Assembly (NCBI GenBank): GCA_024529925.1
Contig: JAFEUB010001120.1
Location: 3,612,001 to 3,676,000, forward strand
Direction: 5' to 3'
Source: Ophthalmolycus amberensis
Lineage: Eukaryota; Chordata; Actinopteri; Perciformes; Zoarcidae
Length of the DNA stretch: 64,000 bases
The notes beneath the pieces are model-generated. The model did no database searches. It was not told where the DNA came from and saw only the letters and a list, made by a program, of their open reading frames with translations. A program made the translations under genes and the position numbers. Positions 1-13,000 of this stretch are shown here, piece by piece (position 1 is the first letter of the stretch; the number at the start of each line of letters is the position of its first letter).

Positions 1-262
1 GTGCTGTAGGTTGTAGTGCAGTCGTGTGTCAGCAAGGTGAAGAGCAGTGGACTGAGCACACAGCCTTGAGGGGCCCCCGTGCTCAGTGTGATGCTGCTCG
101 AGGTGTTGTTGCCGACACGTACTGCTTGTGGCCTCTCACTGAGGAAGTCCAGCAGCCAGTTACACAGCGAGGTGTTGAGCCCCAGCTGGTCAAGTTTGAA
201 GATGAGTTTTTGTGGGATTATGGTGTTGAATGCTGAACTAAAGTCTATGAACAGCATTCTCA
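1..262 (-). mobile_element. LINE (non-LTR retrotransposon) reverse transcriptase fragment
   Basis: On the minus strand one frame stays open for more than 80 codons and reads like the RT of fish LINEs. It holds motif A as MLFIDFSSAFNTIIP (metal-binding Asp in FID) and motif B as STGAPQGCVLSPLLFTLL. The frame runs off the left edge of the window. It lies in the intron after rngtt exon 11, in the gene's own orientation. I did not assign a clade. Confidence 0.85.
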
Positions 263-859
263 CATATGAGTCTCACAGGAGTTTCACATTAACTTATTAA
301 TACCTCATGCTGTATTCACACAGATAGAAACAAAGATATAGGAGGAGCCAATCACTGACAATTGGCTCAAGAAATGTGTTTGTCCAGTAAAAGATACCTA
401 ATACAGCAAACAGCACCATGACAGTTGATGAGGTATTAGCTACAAAGCAGCGACTTGTTGACGGCCAAGAACACGACATTTAGAAACTGGGTCCTCCAGC
501 TAGTTCCTAAAGGAAGAACCTGTGACTATATCTTGGTAGAGCTCAAAGTCTACGAAGACTGAGCTCTCACTCCAGGTATACAAACCTCAATGTCCTCTCC
601 AGCATCTTTTAGGGTAAAGAACCGTAGGCCTGGCTCTCGGAGGAGGGATTGTGCCGACACCAAGACGCTGGTTCATAGACGGCTTTCAATTGCTCTCTCT
701 GGCTCCTCAACGGAGACATTATCGAATCACAAATTTCATTTGTAGATGAGATAGTGAGTTATGTGTATTTTAATATCTTTGTGTGTTTTAACTTGGTCAC
801 ATCTGTGAAATAAATGGGGAGAAAAATAGGTAAGAAAGTGAAAAGGATGCCTTTGTTCA
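263..859. other. Intronic sequence of rngtt
   Basis: I see no exon, RNA gene or repeat that I can bound here. Confidence 0.5.
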
Positions 860-865
860 CGTTAC

Positions 866-1030
866 CTTCCGTGCTGCATGAATGTCAAAGAAAGGTTTAT
901 TTCGGACACTGAAGGGCTCCTTGGTTTTGTCAATCTGTCCAGTCTTCATCTTTTCCATCCGGGGTGAAATTATCTCCTTTTCTATGCATAACAGCCGGAT
1001 ATTGAAATCACACTGTCCGACAGGCTGTCC
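866..1030 (-). CDS. rngtt: rngtt exon 11 (last exon in the window)
   Basis: 55 codons: GQPVGQCDFNIRLLCIEKE, IISPRMEKMKTGQIDK, EPFSVRNKPFFDIHAARK. The acceptor is at 1031-1032 and the donor GTAACG at 865-860. Further exons are expected left of base 1; none is visible in 1-859. Confidence 0.95.
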
Positions 1031-4000
1031 CTGAAACACAAAAAACAAACTCGGTCGTCACTTACTGCAACCTGGGAACTCATTTAGACACACGTGCATG
1101 AAAACTATGTGTAGTCTTTGCTATAAAGATAAAGAAATGTAATTTCAATATAAATACAATCAATAAAATACAGTATAGTCTTTATTTAGACTGCACTGTG
1201 CACTGCCTCCAGTATTACATTAACAGCAGACATCTAACATACTGTACATAGTAAATCACTTCTGGAAATTTTTTTACAAAATAATGAGCAGTCAATTCAC
1301 TGCCATGGCAACATTGTTTATCTAAAATAAAACTTTAGTGAGTCATAACAAGACAGATATTTTAAAAAAGTGGACAACTAGACCTCTACACCAACTCTAA
1401 GTTATATTTAATGCAGCTTTTTGTTGGAATCCTTTTTATTCCGGACATTTGGGAACATGGTGATGAGCAACAGGATGAGCGCTGAAGATGAAAAGACGAG
1501 TTGGTTGACAGAAAATAAAAATTACTATTACTATTGTGATAAAAAAAAAAATTAAAATTGCCTAAAACCAAAACTATCTGGTTCCAGCTTCTCAAACGCG
1601 AGTATTTCTGGTTCCTTTGTCTTTCGTTAGGTTTTGATAGGATACATTTTTGATGAGAAAATGATGTCCATTCACTATTTTGTGGCATTTTATGGAGCAA
1701 AGGACAAATTAGTCAATAAAGAAAGATAAAATGTTGCTATACAATAACATCCTCATAGAATGAATATAAAACTGTAAGTCTCTTCATACAGCTTGTATTT
1801 ATAGCTACATCATAGGTGAGCAGAATGCAGGTACAGTAAACCAACAAGACCGTGACATCAGTTGAGCTCATGGGACTGTTAACACCGAAAGTACACAGTG
1901 CAGTGAAATATTCTTTTCCTCCCATCATTGGCCAGCCACACACAGTTTTTCTCAAAAGATAAGAACAGCGACCTCAGCCAGCCAGCTACAAGCATAACTG
2001 TATGAGCAGTTTTAAGTGTTCAATGGGGGCAGAGGACTTGTGAATCCAGTCAACTGACGGTCACCGCCACATATCTCTGTTGTTCAATCGACAAAGGGAT
2101 TGAAACACATTGACTCACTTTTATCAGCACAAAAAAAGAAACCTAAAAGTAGAAGAAACAATATTTTTATAAATATTGCCAGATGGACACGGACTAAATG
2201 TATGACAGCAATCTGACATTTAATATTTTGTCACAAGTTATCGGAAAGGAAAAGAAGGAGCTCAAACTCAACAACCAAGCTGCCATTTATTTTGCTGCCA
2301 AGAGGCTGACAAACTGATGAGAGGCAAACGCACTCTACGTCACCGTGGCCATGATGAACAGAGAAGCCTATTTTAAAATGCTTTCCGTGCATCTTCAAAT
2401 CATTCTCCCAAACTGGATGTTTTCTTGATGACTTTAAAAAGGTAACTCTTTGAATAAAGACCTTGATTAAAAACGAGATTATTAAAAAGGTATTTTACAC
2501 AGTTAAGTATAATCTGTGATTACAAAAGGAAGCATTATAATCGTGAATGCGAAAACAGAATGGAAACATTTATGGGAAAATGTTTCTTCAGGCTATAGGA
2601 CGCTTTCCTTTGGAGTTCCTCAGGGATCAATCTTAAGACCCTTCATTTCTCATTCTCATCTATGTAAATTATATTGATTTACCGTAATCAACTATTTAGA
2701 TTTTGTATTTATAAATTTTTGACAGGTAATTATTAACAAAAATGTCAACACATCAGATTCCTTCTCCTCCTCATATTTATTTACCCCTACATGTTTTACT
2801 TGCTGTATGCATGCTTTTACATGTAATGGTCACTGTAAGATGTGGTTACAATGAATTATTTTCATTCCAGATTTATCTCCCAATTATTCTTTTAATCAGA
2901 CAGACAAAGCATCACATATGAGAAGCTCGAACCAGCAAATTATTTGGATTTTGTTGAAACATTACTATAGAAATAATTATGAAAATGGACTAATGACGAC
3001 CTGTTGCAGCTCTATTGTAAACCTTTCTGCAAAGCTGTGTGTTTAACACTGGGAGGGATACCAGACAAACATTTGGCTTCTTTTGCTAAATTTACATTTA
3101 GCATTTTTGTGTGTTGTTTTTACCCTCTTCCAAAACATAAAAAAAAAATAGAGTGTGAAACATTTACACCTTTATTGTGCCTACACAAGTGGGTTATGGA
3201 TCAATATTTCCTGATCTATATCGAGAGGCACCGAGCAAGGTGTGACTTGGGGGAATTTGTATTCTGCTCGGTTACAGTTTGGTAAATGCCACTTCTTTTC
3301 TCGAGAGCCTTCTATGGGATTATTGGACCACAGAGGGAGGAAAACCATTCCTTTTCAACGGGGATGAGGAGGTGGACGGACAATGATTAGTTAAGATTAG
3401 ATACAATTAATAGACTGTACTGTCTCGTGAGTCACAGATATTACACAAAGCAGTAAAAAAAAAAAAAAATCAGAGCAGTCTTATGTAAGCAAGTACAATG
3501 TTGAGCCTTAAAAATGACAAAACATCTTCAACCAACTACTTTTCATATACAACCACAGAAAACACAAATGTGCCACCTGTGTGGAATTTAGTTGCTTATG
3601 AAAAGATTTTACTAAATTTTGAATTACACTAATTATGTCTTTAGAATACAGACACAACTAAAAAAATGTAGCAAGAGAATTGCATACAAATCTAAATTGT
3701 AAAATAAGAAGATTCACTCAAACATTGTTTAGTTTGGGAGTTAACTCCAACTACCCTTATAGTTACAGAATGCAGACAGCACCCTGTAGGGGTGAGGCCA
3801 TGGCTGGCTGAATTGTCGGTTACATTTCAGCCCATTAATCCTGCATCTTGATCTATTTGACTGTGGTAAAATTTAGAAAAATTAAAATGCCAAATATGCA
3901 TCCACTTAAGGAGTTTATGGTCCAAAACAGTTAAAGATAGAAACGGTATTGGACTAGCAATCATCAGGTGGCCTGATATGACTCCTTTGGGATGCCACGT

Positions 4001-7000
4001 TGCTAACACATTAGCCATAACGACATGATAATCGAGCAGTATGCCATGATTGTGTCTCTGTTTCAGAGTCAATCCGACTCGCTCAATGCAGTCATAACTC
4101 TATAACGAAGTTTGAGAAAGTCTCAATTAGGCATCACTTTGAGGACTTGTTTTTCTTTTTCAGTGTGACTGCAAAAAAAAACAGAAAAAAACGAATCACG
4201 TTATATTCTACTGGAGCAACAGCTGGTATCATGTCCCACACATTCTGCACCGTCTGTCAGCCGTGTCATCGGGACAGAACAAGATGTAAGTGTGGATGAT
4301 TCAAGGCATGTGCTGTCCACGCCTGTTCAACAGTAAAAATGCAGACGATAAGAATCTTGTTAATCCAACTTTTCCGTGAATAAAGACCGATCGTATCAGT
4401 GAAATCACCTCAGAAGGTAATATGTCTCGATAGTTGCCATTTACTCGTTTGTGCTGCTACACTTTGACTTAATGTCATCACTGTGGGTTTGAGCTACGCC
4501 AGAGACAGAGTTTCAACGGAGCACACTGCACCATTTTTGACAAGCAACAGCAAAGGCTTTGAATACAGGAACCGATACTAATCTCTGAAGAAATGCCTTG
4601 ATCTGCTCCGATGCTGATAGTGCAGCTCGCCCGAGGACACCGCCGCCTAGATTGCCTCCAATTACTACACATGCACTGCAAAGCTCACATTTCCAAATTC
4701 CATTTTAAAGATTCTAAAAATACTGAGTATTATATTATGGAACATGAATCAACAGATGCATTCATCATAAATGGAAAGAGTCAAAAAATTGTATTCAAGT
4801 CCAACAAGGAACGACTCAGTGCATTACCTACATAACCCCTATAATGGGTAAATTGAACTGTATGCATAAAGAATCAATATATAGATACTATAGTCATTCA
4901 ATGTTAAAAACCCAGAGAGCAGCAGAATGTGGAATAAAGCCTTCGTCAGTGTGAGGCTCTAGAGACTGATGGATGCCCTCAAGAATACGGCAAAATAACT
5001 TGTTAAAAAGAGAAAACTGACAGTGTTGGGAATAAGCGTTAAAAGCTGTGCGACTGTCTGGGATGATTTGGAATAAATTACATTATACGACGCTGACGAA
5101 ATCAGCGCTGGGACCACTCAACAGAAGCTTAATGTGCAGCTTCCTTTGGGATATTATTATTATTTTCTTTTCAAAAAGGCTTTCAGGCTGTTTTGGCCTG
5201 AAACTGTTTATAACCACATAATGCATCTATTTGCATCATAGCGTCCAAGCTAATGCACATGCAGTATCTTTCGACAGATATATATATATATATATATATC
5301 TATCATCATATTATATTTCTTTGTTATTACTATGACTTCCTCTCTTATGCATGTCTATCCTCTATGTTTCCTTGTTCTTGGTGTTAAGCAGTCTGAACAC
5401 AGCAGCCTTTTTTAGATCTAAATCTCAACTAACGTGAGCAGGTTGATCAGACGTTGCTCACAGGAGAGCCTCCATCTTTCTCATCAGACTTGACTTGTGT
5501 ACAAATGTAGACTGGTAATTTATATCGACAGTCCATGTAGTCCATGTAGCCTACTTTTTCTGCTCCTTTACGAGTCACTTACTTAAATAGGTAGCTGGGC
5601 TTACCTCTCAGTCTCAGAATGAAATGCATTTTACACACAGCAATGAGCTGTCAGATCACTGTGTTTGAACATACCGGTAGTTGAAAGATAATTTACAGAA
5701 AAAAAGAAGCACTTCTTTTCAGAAAACAATTTTAGATACTGTGCTAAATAAAAGGCATGTGCAACCAGTGGTAGGGGTTGATAAGGAGGCACATTAGTAA
5801 TCTATAGATAATGCAGTGCACACCACTAACAGTGTTGTATTTTCAGGCAATCAAGGTGATCAAATAGAGAGCATTACTGCCCACTCAGCTACATTTTAGT
5901 ACAATTACCCCCACAATAACCGCCTGCTTTCCGTAATCAATCTTCACTTGTCCCACCACATGCTCAACATGAAAGACTGGTGTAGATAATCACAGGTAAA
6001 ATGTGGATGAAATCCCCGCAGAGTAACAAGGATGTGTTGCAATTTATGAGCAAATTTAAAAAACGACCTTTACGTTTCCTGTAAAGCCATCGTTAGACAC
6101 TGGTGGTGTTCACTGGCTAGAGAGCAACAATACCGTCGCACCAGTGTTGACCTGTCAACTCGTACCTTTTCTTATCTGCAGTGCGTCATAAGAGCTGTCT
6201 GTTTCAAAGGGAATGATGCAGCCCAGAGACTATTCTTAGAGTGGAAAAGACCCGCAGACTGTACCTGCAGACAAACTTCTCAAGTGGAAGTAATTGGGGC
6301 TGGAATCAGTAAAGCACTCCATACCTCCAAAGGTAAGGTTCCTTTGGGAGTTTTTCATAAGCGTTTCTGCTCGGCTGTTAACGTGATTGACACAATTCTC
6401 TTGTCGAACTCTGCACCTAAGGTGAGATTTATTTTGGCGACATAAAACAACAACGAGGTCAATCAAAGTGTCGGGACATTGACGGTGACGTCGAGTGAAA
6501 TCCCCCACAGTTTTATTTCTAGATAATAGCTTTTCTACAGTCATGTCAAAATTAATGGCATAATATGTAATTGTTGTTGTGCTTTCATCACATCGTGTCA
6601 GTTCGCCCACAGTGGGGGAGCTGACAGGGACTGACGAGCTGCAACAACTTTCCAGAAAGAGAGAGAAAAAGAGCCTTTTTTTATACTTTGCAGCGAGCGC
6701 AGAAATAGATTCCCTCCATGTCTCACAGTAACAGTCAGGTTCAGTCAGGTATATGGTCGCAGAGGTACTCTACACATCACTACTCTCGACATAATAACTG
6801 ATTTATGATCCAGGAATATCAACTGCTCTGCCAGGAACAGCACAGTATATGCCGACACTCATTCATCCACGGAGCTCAGTAAATTCTGACTCCTTCACTC
6901 GCGGCTAAATCACCAATCGTGGCGAGAGGACACACACCTCTCATCACGCTCTAATGGAAAGAATCCCAGGGCTGTGCCGTGTGTGACTTTCCAAACAAGT

Positions 7001-10000
7001 GAGGTGTCACGTAGGGCCATGGGCCTCGCAGGTGGCGTGTTCTCCCTCCTGCTGCATTTCCATCCTCGGTCTTAGGATGGAGCCTCGGTGCCAAGGAGCA
7101 GCCCACCACAGACAACGGAGAAGGCTGGGATCAATACAACGGTGCTGTACTGATGGCTCGGGGAGGGGGGGGGGGGCAGCCATGTGGAGCTGCTAACCTC
7201 TGCACCATCTTACGTTCCCCTCGCCGCTGGAGCCTTTATTGAGCCGCTTGCTTGTCTGATCAATGGAGAAAAAAAAGGAGGCACCAGCCAAACATGATGG
7301 CAGGAGTAACCTCCCCCTCCTCCCCCTCCTCCGGAGGTATTCATCAAGTTTTTAGAAGTCAGACAGCTGAAGCTTGCTAAGAGCAAACCGGTGGCTCATT
7401 TGTCAGGATCGGTTGAAGGGACGAATTAATTTACTGTTTGGAAAAGTGTTGGCAATTAACAGCCTGTTAATGTTGTCCTCAGGCGGCTCTCAAGAAAAAT
7501 GGCCAAGTCACAATAATGTATACAGTGGAAACATCTTGTAGTTATTACATCTGTCCGGCTCCAATTGTTTACTTTCATGCACATGATTATTATTAAAAAG
7601 ATACACATATGTTTATCTATTTCTCATGCAGATTACCATCAAATCGAAATTTGTATATTTTTGACATTAATATAAAGTATTTAAAGCGAAAGCTTCACTA
7701 TTTACTGAATAATATGACTATATGAAGGTAGCTGTGGAACCGTGTTGCTGCTGCAGTGCATTGGCTTGTTCTTCATTGAGAAAGAAAATGTACATTCTGT
7801 GTATAAAAATATTTAAACAGTATTTGTATAGGACTGATTCTGTGCCCGGTTTTTTGATAAATACAAGCAGTTCATAACCGTAATCAGTATAAGCACTTTA
7901 CACTGCAACAGGAAAAACATCCTATTACACATAAAAGCCAATTATGTACAGACGCAGCAGGAGAATTACTGCTGCTCAGCTATAATGCATGTAATGGACT
8001 GAGGATCCGGTTCACTTGAACCCAATACAGTGACTGACAATGGTAAAAGTTTGGATTAATATTGAACAACATTTCAATGGAGCTCAGCAAAACCAATGAT
8101 CGTGGTAGAAGCACAAAGACCTCGCTTATAAATAAATATCGAGTGTGGGTGAGACGTGTTCGGCCCCAGTGTGGTGCCTCGGGGAAGGCTTTAGTAAAGC
8201 TTAGTGCGTGTCAAGGTGTGGGGGGGGGGGGGTCAAGCAGAGTCATGTGCTTCCCTCCAACAGGGCTCTGCTGCCTGCTATAGAGCCTTGAAGGAACCCA
8301 ACGGGGAAATCGATTATTCAGACTTCAGGATGAGCAAATCCCATCAAAGCTTTCTCCTGACGAACAGCTCGCACCTTGCACTGGTTACGTATGATAGACC
8401 ACCACCGCAAAAAAAGCAACAACTTCCTCTGCTGAACTAGACCCTTGTTAAGAGTAAATTAAAAGGAGGGGGCAGAAGGAGCTGCTGATAGACCACGCAT
8501 TGCTTCCAATGTTCTGTTTGTTTATTATGTCTGACGACGCTCAGGTTTTTCTCAGGAGCCATGAGTCAAAGGAAAGACAACACACTCTTAAACGGCCGGG
8601 GGCTACTCACATTGAATTTGATGATGTCGTATATCAAATAGCGGGGGACGGGCTGACCGTTCACCTTGTCGATGATCATCTCCTGCAGAGATAAAGGCAA
8701 GAGAAACATATTGTTGTCATTGAGGTAAGTATACACGATTGAGAGGAGAAGATGTCCAAAATGTACAGAAAGATCTGGGCAGTCTTAACATCACACGTGG
8801 TTCCTCTGTAAAAGTAGTTATGGAGAATGAAAACAGTGGGACACCAGGGGGTGAGCGCTCTCAAGAGGACGCATGAGTCAGAGAGGGAGATGCCTGCAGC
8901 GATGAAGGGGATAGAAAGGAATTAGGGAGGTGGGTGTGTGTGTGTGTGTGTCCGACAGACACATAGGAAGCATCCAAAGAACCGTTACACAACCAGGCGA
9001 TGTGGTGACAGCACAGATGCAGACGTCACCGCCGCTAAAGTAGTGCAAGTGAAAGTAGGGTGCTTCACCTGGTAGGAATATAAAAGCGAAGCAGTATACA
9101 TTTAGCGCACGACAGTTATTCCCCATCCCCTCATGAAACTTTCAGGCGACTAACGGTGCTCTGCTGCTGTAACTGACGTGCAGAGGGTTAGCAGGTTAGA
9201 AGTCGCAGAGAGGCTTGGCCATTACAGAAACACTTCGACAAATGAACAAACAAGGCAGCCTTGAGGTTGGATGACGGGTAGATAAGCACCAATCGATCGG
9301 ACAGGCCATTTTTCAGCTCACTGGACAGTCAGTCTCATATTTCTCATATTCTTTTTTGGGTGGTTGTTTAGAAGTTCTTCAGCTTGAGCGAAGAAGACAC
9401 AAAGCTCGCAATTTGTAACAACTACAAGTCCAAAATAAGCCATGGAGGATCAGCAGTAAACAACTTACTTTACCACTCAGTTATTATATGCACTCCCATG
9501 CATGCTGCTCAGAGTAAACGTGACTTATCAACTGTTTAACTTTCTAACACTGGGTCTCGGTGCATCTCTATTGACAGGAATATACCAAAATTAAGATTGA
9601 ATTATTCTAATTTTGTAAGTTATTTAATGTTGCAGCCGTCTTTTGAAGTAGAATTTGTATACAGACTAGATCAAGCTGTGTGAGGTTGGCTACATATGAG
9701 CTCCCGGGACTCTGCTGTCGTGGTCGAGTCAGATAAGTACACCGACAATGTGGCCCTAGTTCTGCATTTCTCTCTGTAAGGGCCTGTGTGGACACAACAG
9801 TTAAGCTTCTGCTGTTTCATCTGCTAAAGACATGTTGATTGCAGCGCCTTCTCCTCTAAATGAATCAGATGTGTTTTGAATGTGGAGGAAAAGCTGGAGT
9901 CAAGTCAATAACTTGTAGTAAACCATCAACGTAGTGCCAGTATCGTCACCCATCGGCTTCAGACGTCATGCAGCTGAAGCTCGTGCGTACGGTCTGCACA

Positions 10001-13000
10001 GTCACACATTTTAGGAAGATGGCTAAGTTTAGATCAAGCAAACTCACATCTCAGTCACATGGACGCCGAAACCACGAATTGGAAGTACGTCGAGCAAACG
10101 CGTCCAAACTATTCCCCTTCATGAAACAATTCTCAAAGCTGCCTCCAAGATCAGAAGAAGTGAACTCATCTAATGAGTCTCTACAACTCTAGCGGTAATA
10201 ATTCTTCACTTTGTATTTAGCTACAGGTGCTGGGACTTTGGCATTAGCTTCACTTGACTATTCAAATTTTTGGAATTTAGCTCACAGACTATTCGTAGTG
10301 TGGAAGAATGAACAATCATCAATCAAAGAAAAATATTGTAGCATTATACTGGCTGACATCACTTTAAAAGACCAAACAGTACATTTCCAAAAGCCAGACC
10401 GGAGTGGAGGCTGCCATCACCATGCATCTGGTGCACTGAACCGAGAGCGGCAGATGAATACATCAACGTGGCCAAAAGAAACCGCCAGGAATTCAATCTA
10501 CACTGCGCACTCATCCAATATTGGAACTCAAGTTGATGTAAAGTTCATTAAATGCTGTACAACGAAAAACAGCGCGTCAAGACACAGACCAGTGCCTTTG
10601 GGCTAAAGATGAAACATATCAGACAACACAGCTGGGCTTCTTCAGGGCTCTCCACACAGCCTCTCTGAACCGAGAGCCAGAAGCATCAACTGATGAATAA
10701 ACGAAGCCAAAACAAACCTTGTAGCAATCTAAACACACGGCTGCACCGCTCCTTCAAAGTAACACTAACGCGCTGCAATTAGATGTCCTGCCTGATGAGG
10801 AAACTAAAAGTGCGCCGCATCAATCAGCAACTGTTAAGCCAAGAGGAAGCACGTAGCCGTTTTACATAAAACTGCTAAACTCTGACGAAAAACAAGGCCA
10901 GGAGCAAAACAAAAAACAATCACAGGCGATGTATCCGTCATCTCCCCGTACCGGAATATCAAACACTAAACACTGCCAGACATCTATAATCAAATCTCGG
11001 CTGAGATTTCCTTTTCCTGTGTTTCCAGTTAGTGTGATAATGACTCACACGTGTGCACCTGCTGCTGCCGGCGAGCTATGCGACCTCAACAGCACAAGTG
11101 TGCCAATACAAGTCTGAGCAGAGTATTACAGGTGAGGAGAAGTCAGCGACCCCCCGTCGTCTCCCCGCTGAGCATCACAAAACAGCACAGCGTGGAAGAG
11201 TGACAGGGAACCGTAAACATTTCACTAGCCGTTTCTTCGGGACGCGGGTCTTTCACAGGCGCTGCTGCACACTGAAACATGATTTTCTTTCACCTAAGGT
11301 TTGGCAAGTGATGTCAATTATCTGCAAGACTGTGCGGCGGGGCGGCAGTGTGGCAAGGTTGGAGATGGAGGAGACATGCGGTTTCAGTCAAGGGAGAGAC
11401 AGCTATGGAATCTTTTTTTAGGAAGCAACTAGATAAGCCAACGTGGCACAATATATAGCAATCCAATAGGAAGACAAGAATTAGGAAGGACAATGACTCA
11501 CCCCATCCAGCAGAGTACTTGATAGGTGGACGCGTGGGTCCTTCCGGAAGGGAAACTCGAGGTTCGCCATGTGGAAGATGGTGTTGTCTCTGTCGACCAT
11601 GAATACTTCATTTTTCCCGTTGATCAACATCATGTACCTGCAGCAGAAGACGGATACATTACACGCTATCAATCATTTGTTTCATTAGTGTTTGATTGAA
11701 TTGATAGAACGCGCAGATGTTTTCAATTTCAGTCAGTGTGTCGGATTGATTTTCATTATGACACTTTATTAATACGTTCAGCATTGCTCTGCTGACAGTG
11801 CATTCCTCCAGACAATTCTCTTGATGTCATTTATTTGGAGGACTTAATATGGCAATCACACTTAAAGGCTGAATTTCTGTCAGCGGAGAGAAACAACACT
11901 TAAGCTTTTGGTTCCACTCAGCAACAACAAAAACTGCACACATCTCTAATGTGCAAATTGGTAGTGTTTAATTCAAATAATAACAAAAGACAAAGCTGTT
12001 AAGAGCTTTTATCATGTCTGAGAAGATAAGTAAGATAACCAAACAGATACCTGCTAATGGCATCTACCCAAGCAAACACTTTTCCTTTTATCCAGCCGTG
12101 CTTTGTGGGAACAATCTTTGCAAACAGTAAAACCTTGTTTTGTTTTTGGTTTTACTTTTACTTATGTTTTGACTGCTTGGCAACAAATATACACACACTT
12201 TAACCTCTCATCAGTACGGCATCAGTACTATACTAAAAAAAAAAAAAGTAGTGAACAATGAAAATTGCAAACAAATTATGTTTTTCTATTACAGTCGTCC
12301 CTGGTTGCCTTGCATCAACACAAAAGCCTTCACTTGTATGCAATGTGAAGACACAGTAATCTTGTAAAGCTTGTGTTGCAGTCATCGTCAGTGAAGCTTC
12401 AATGCCTCAAAAATGGTATTCAGGACAGCGAGAGAGGACTCCGTCACAATAATTAGCAACTTCAAACTCCCTTTGGCTAAACAAATGCAATCCATTGCAT
12501 TAGATCTACAACTTATATCTTGTTGGTATTATTGGATTAGATTGCATTACACTGCAAGGCGGTTTACTGCTATTTTTTCCCATCTTATTCTGAACATTTC
12601 CCTGTTTTGGCTTCAGTAAAAATAAGTAAAAGCAACGGGAGAAACTCCAAGGACTGCTGGAAAATTACTTTTTCACCCACGAGTGAACTCAATTGGAAGA
12701 TTCTAAAACCTGAGAGCAGTGACTGCTAGACTGCAAAAAAAAATAGCTGTCAAAATAGACCAGTTGGGGTTATGATATGAGCATTTGGCTGGTATTAATT
12801 TGTCTCCGCTCTTCCTCTTCATTAAGCTCACAGGTGTGCCAGGTTGCTAAAGCATGAAGCACGGGCATTAAGACTTCTATCAGCCTTACACCTCCAGCTT
12901 CACTCTCAGAAATACTACAGTGGCCACGGAATATTCCTCAAATAACACAAGGGCACACTTACTTTCAGATATAATTATCTCTGGAGGCGTAAGTGGTAAA

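Larger units (their letters stand above)
1031..8610. other. rngtt intron 10 (7.6 kb)
   Basis: AT-rich. It holds an RT relic at 2600-2665, an eroded dispersed repeat at about 2848-2975, an (AT)n tract at 5278-5300 and two G-homopolymer tracts (about 7157-7176 and 8219-8232). The open frames of 60-125 codons here lack homology-like signal. Confidence 0.6.

Noticed and set aside
6236..6610. 124-codon open frame on the minus strand
   Set aside because: Mid-intron of rngtt, no recognisable domain and no matching splice phase.
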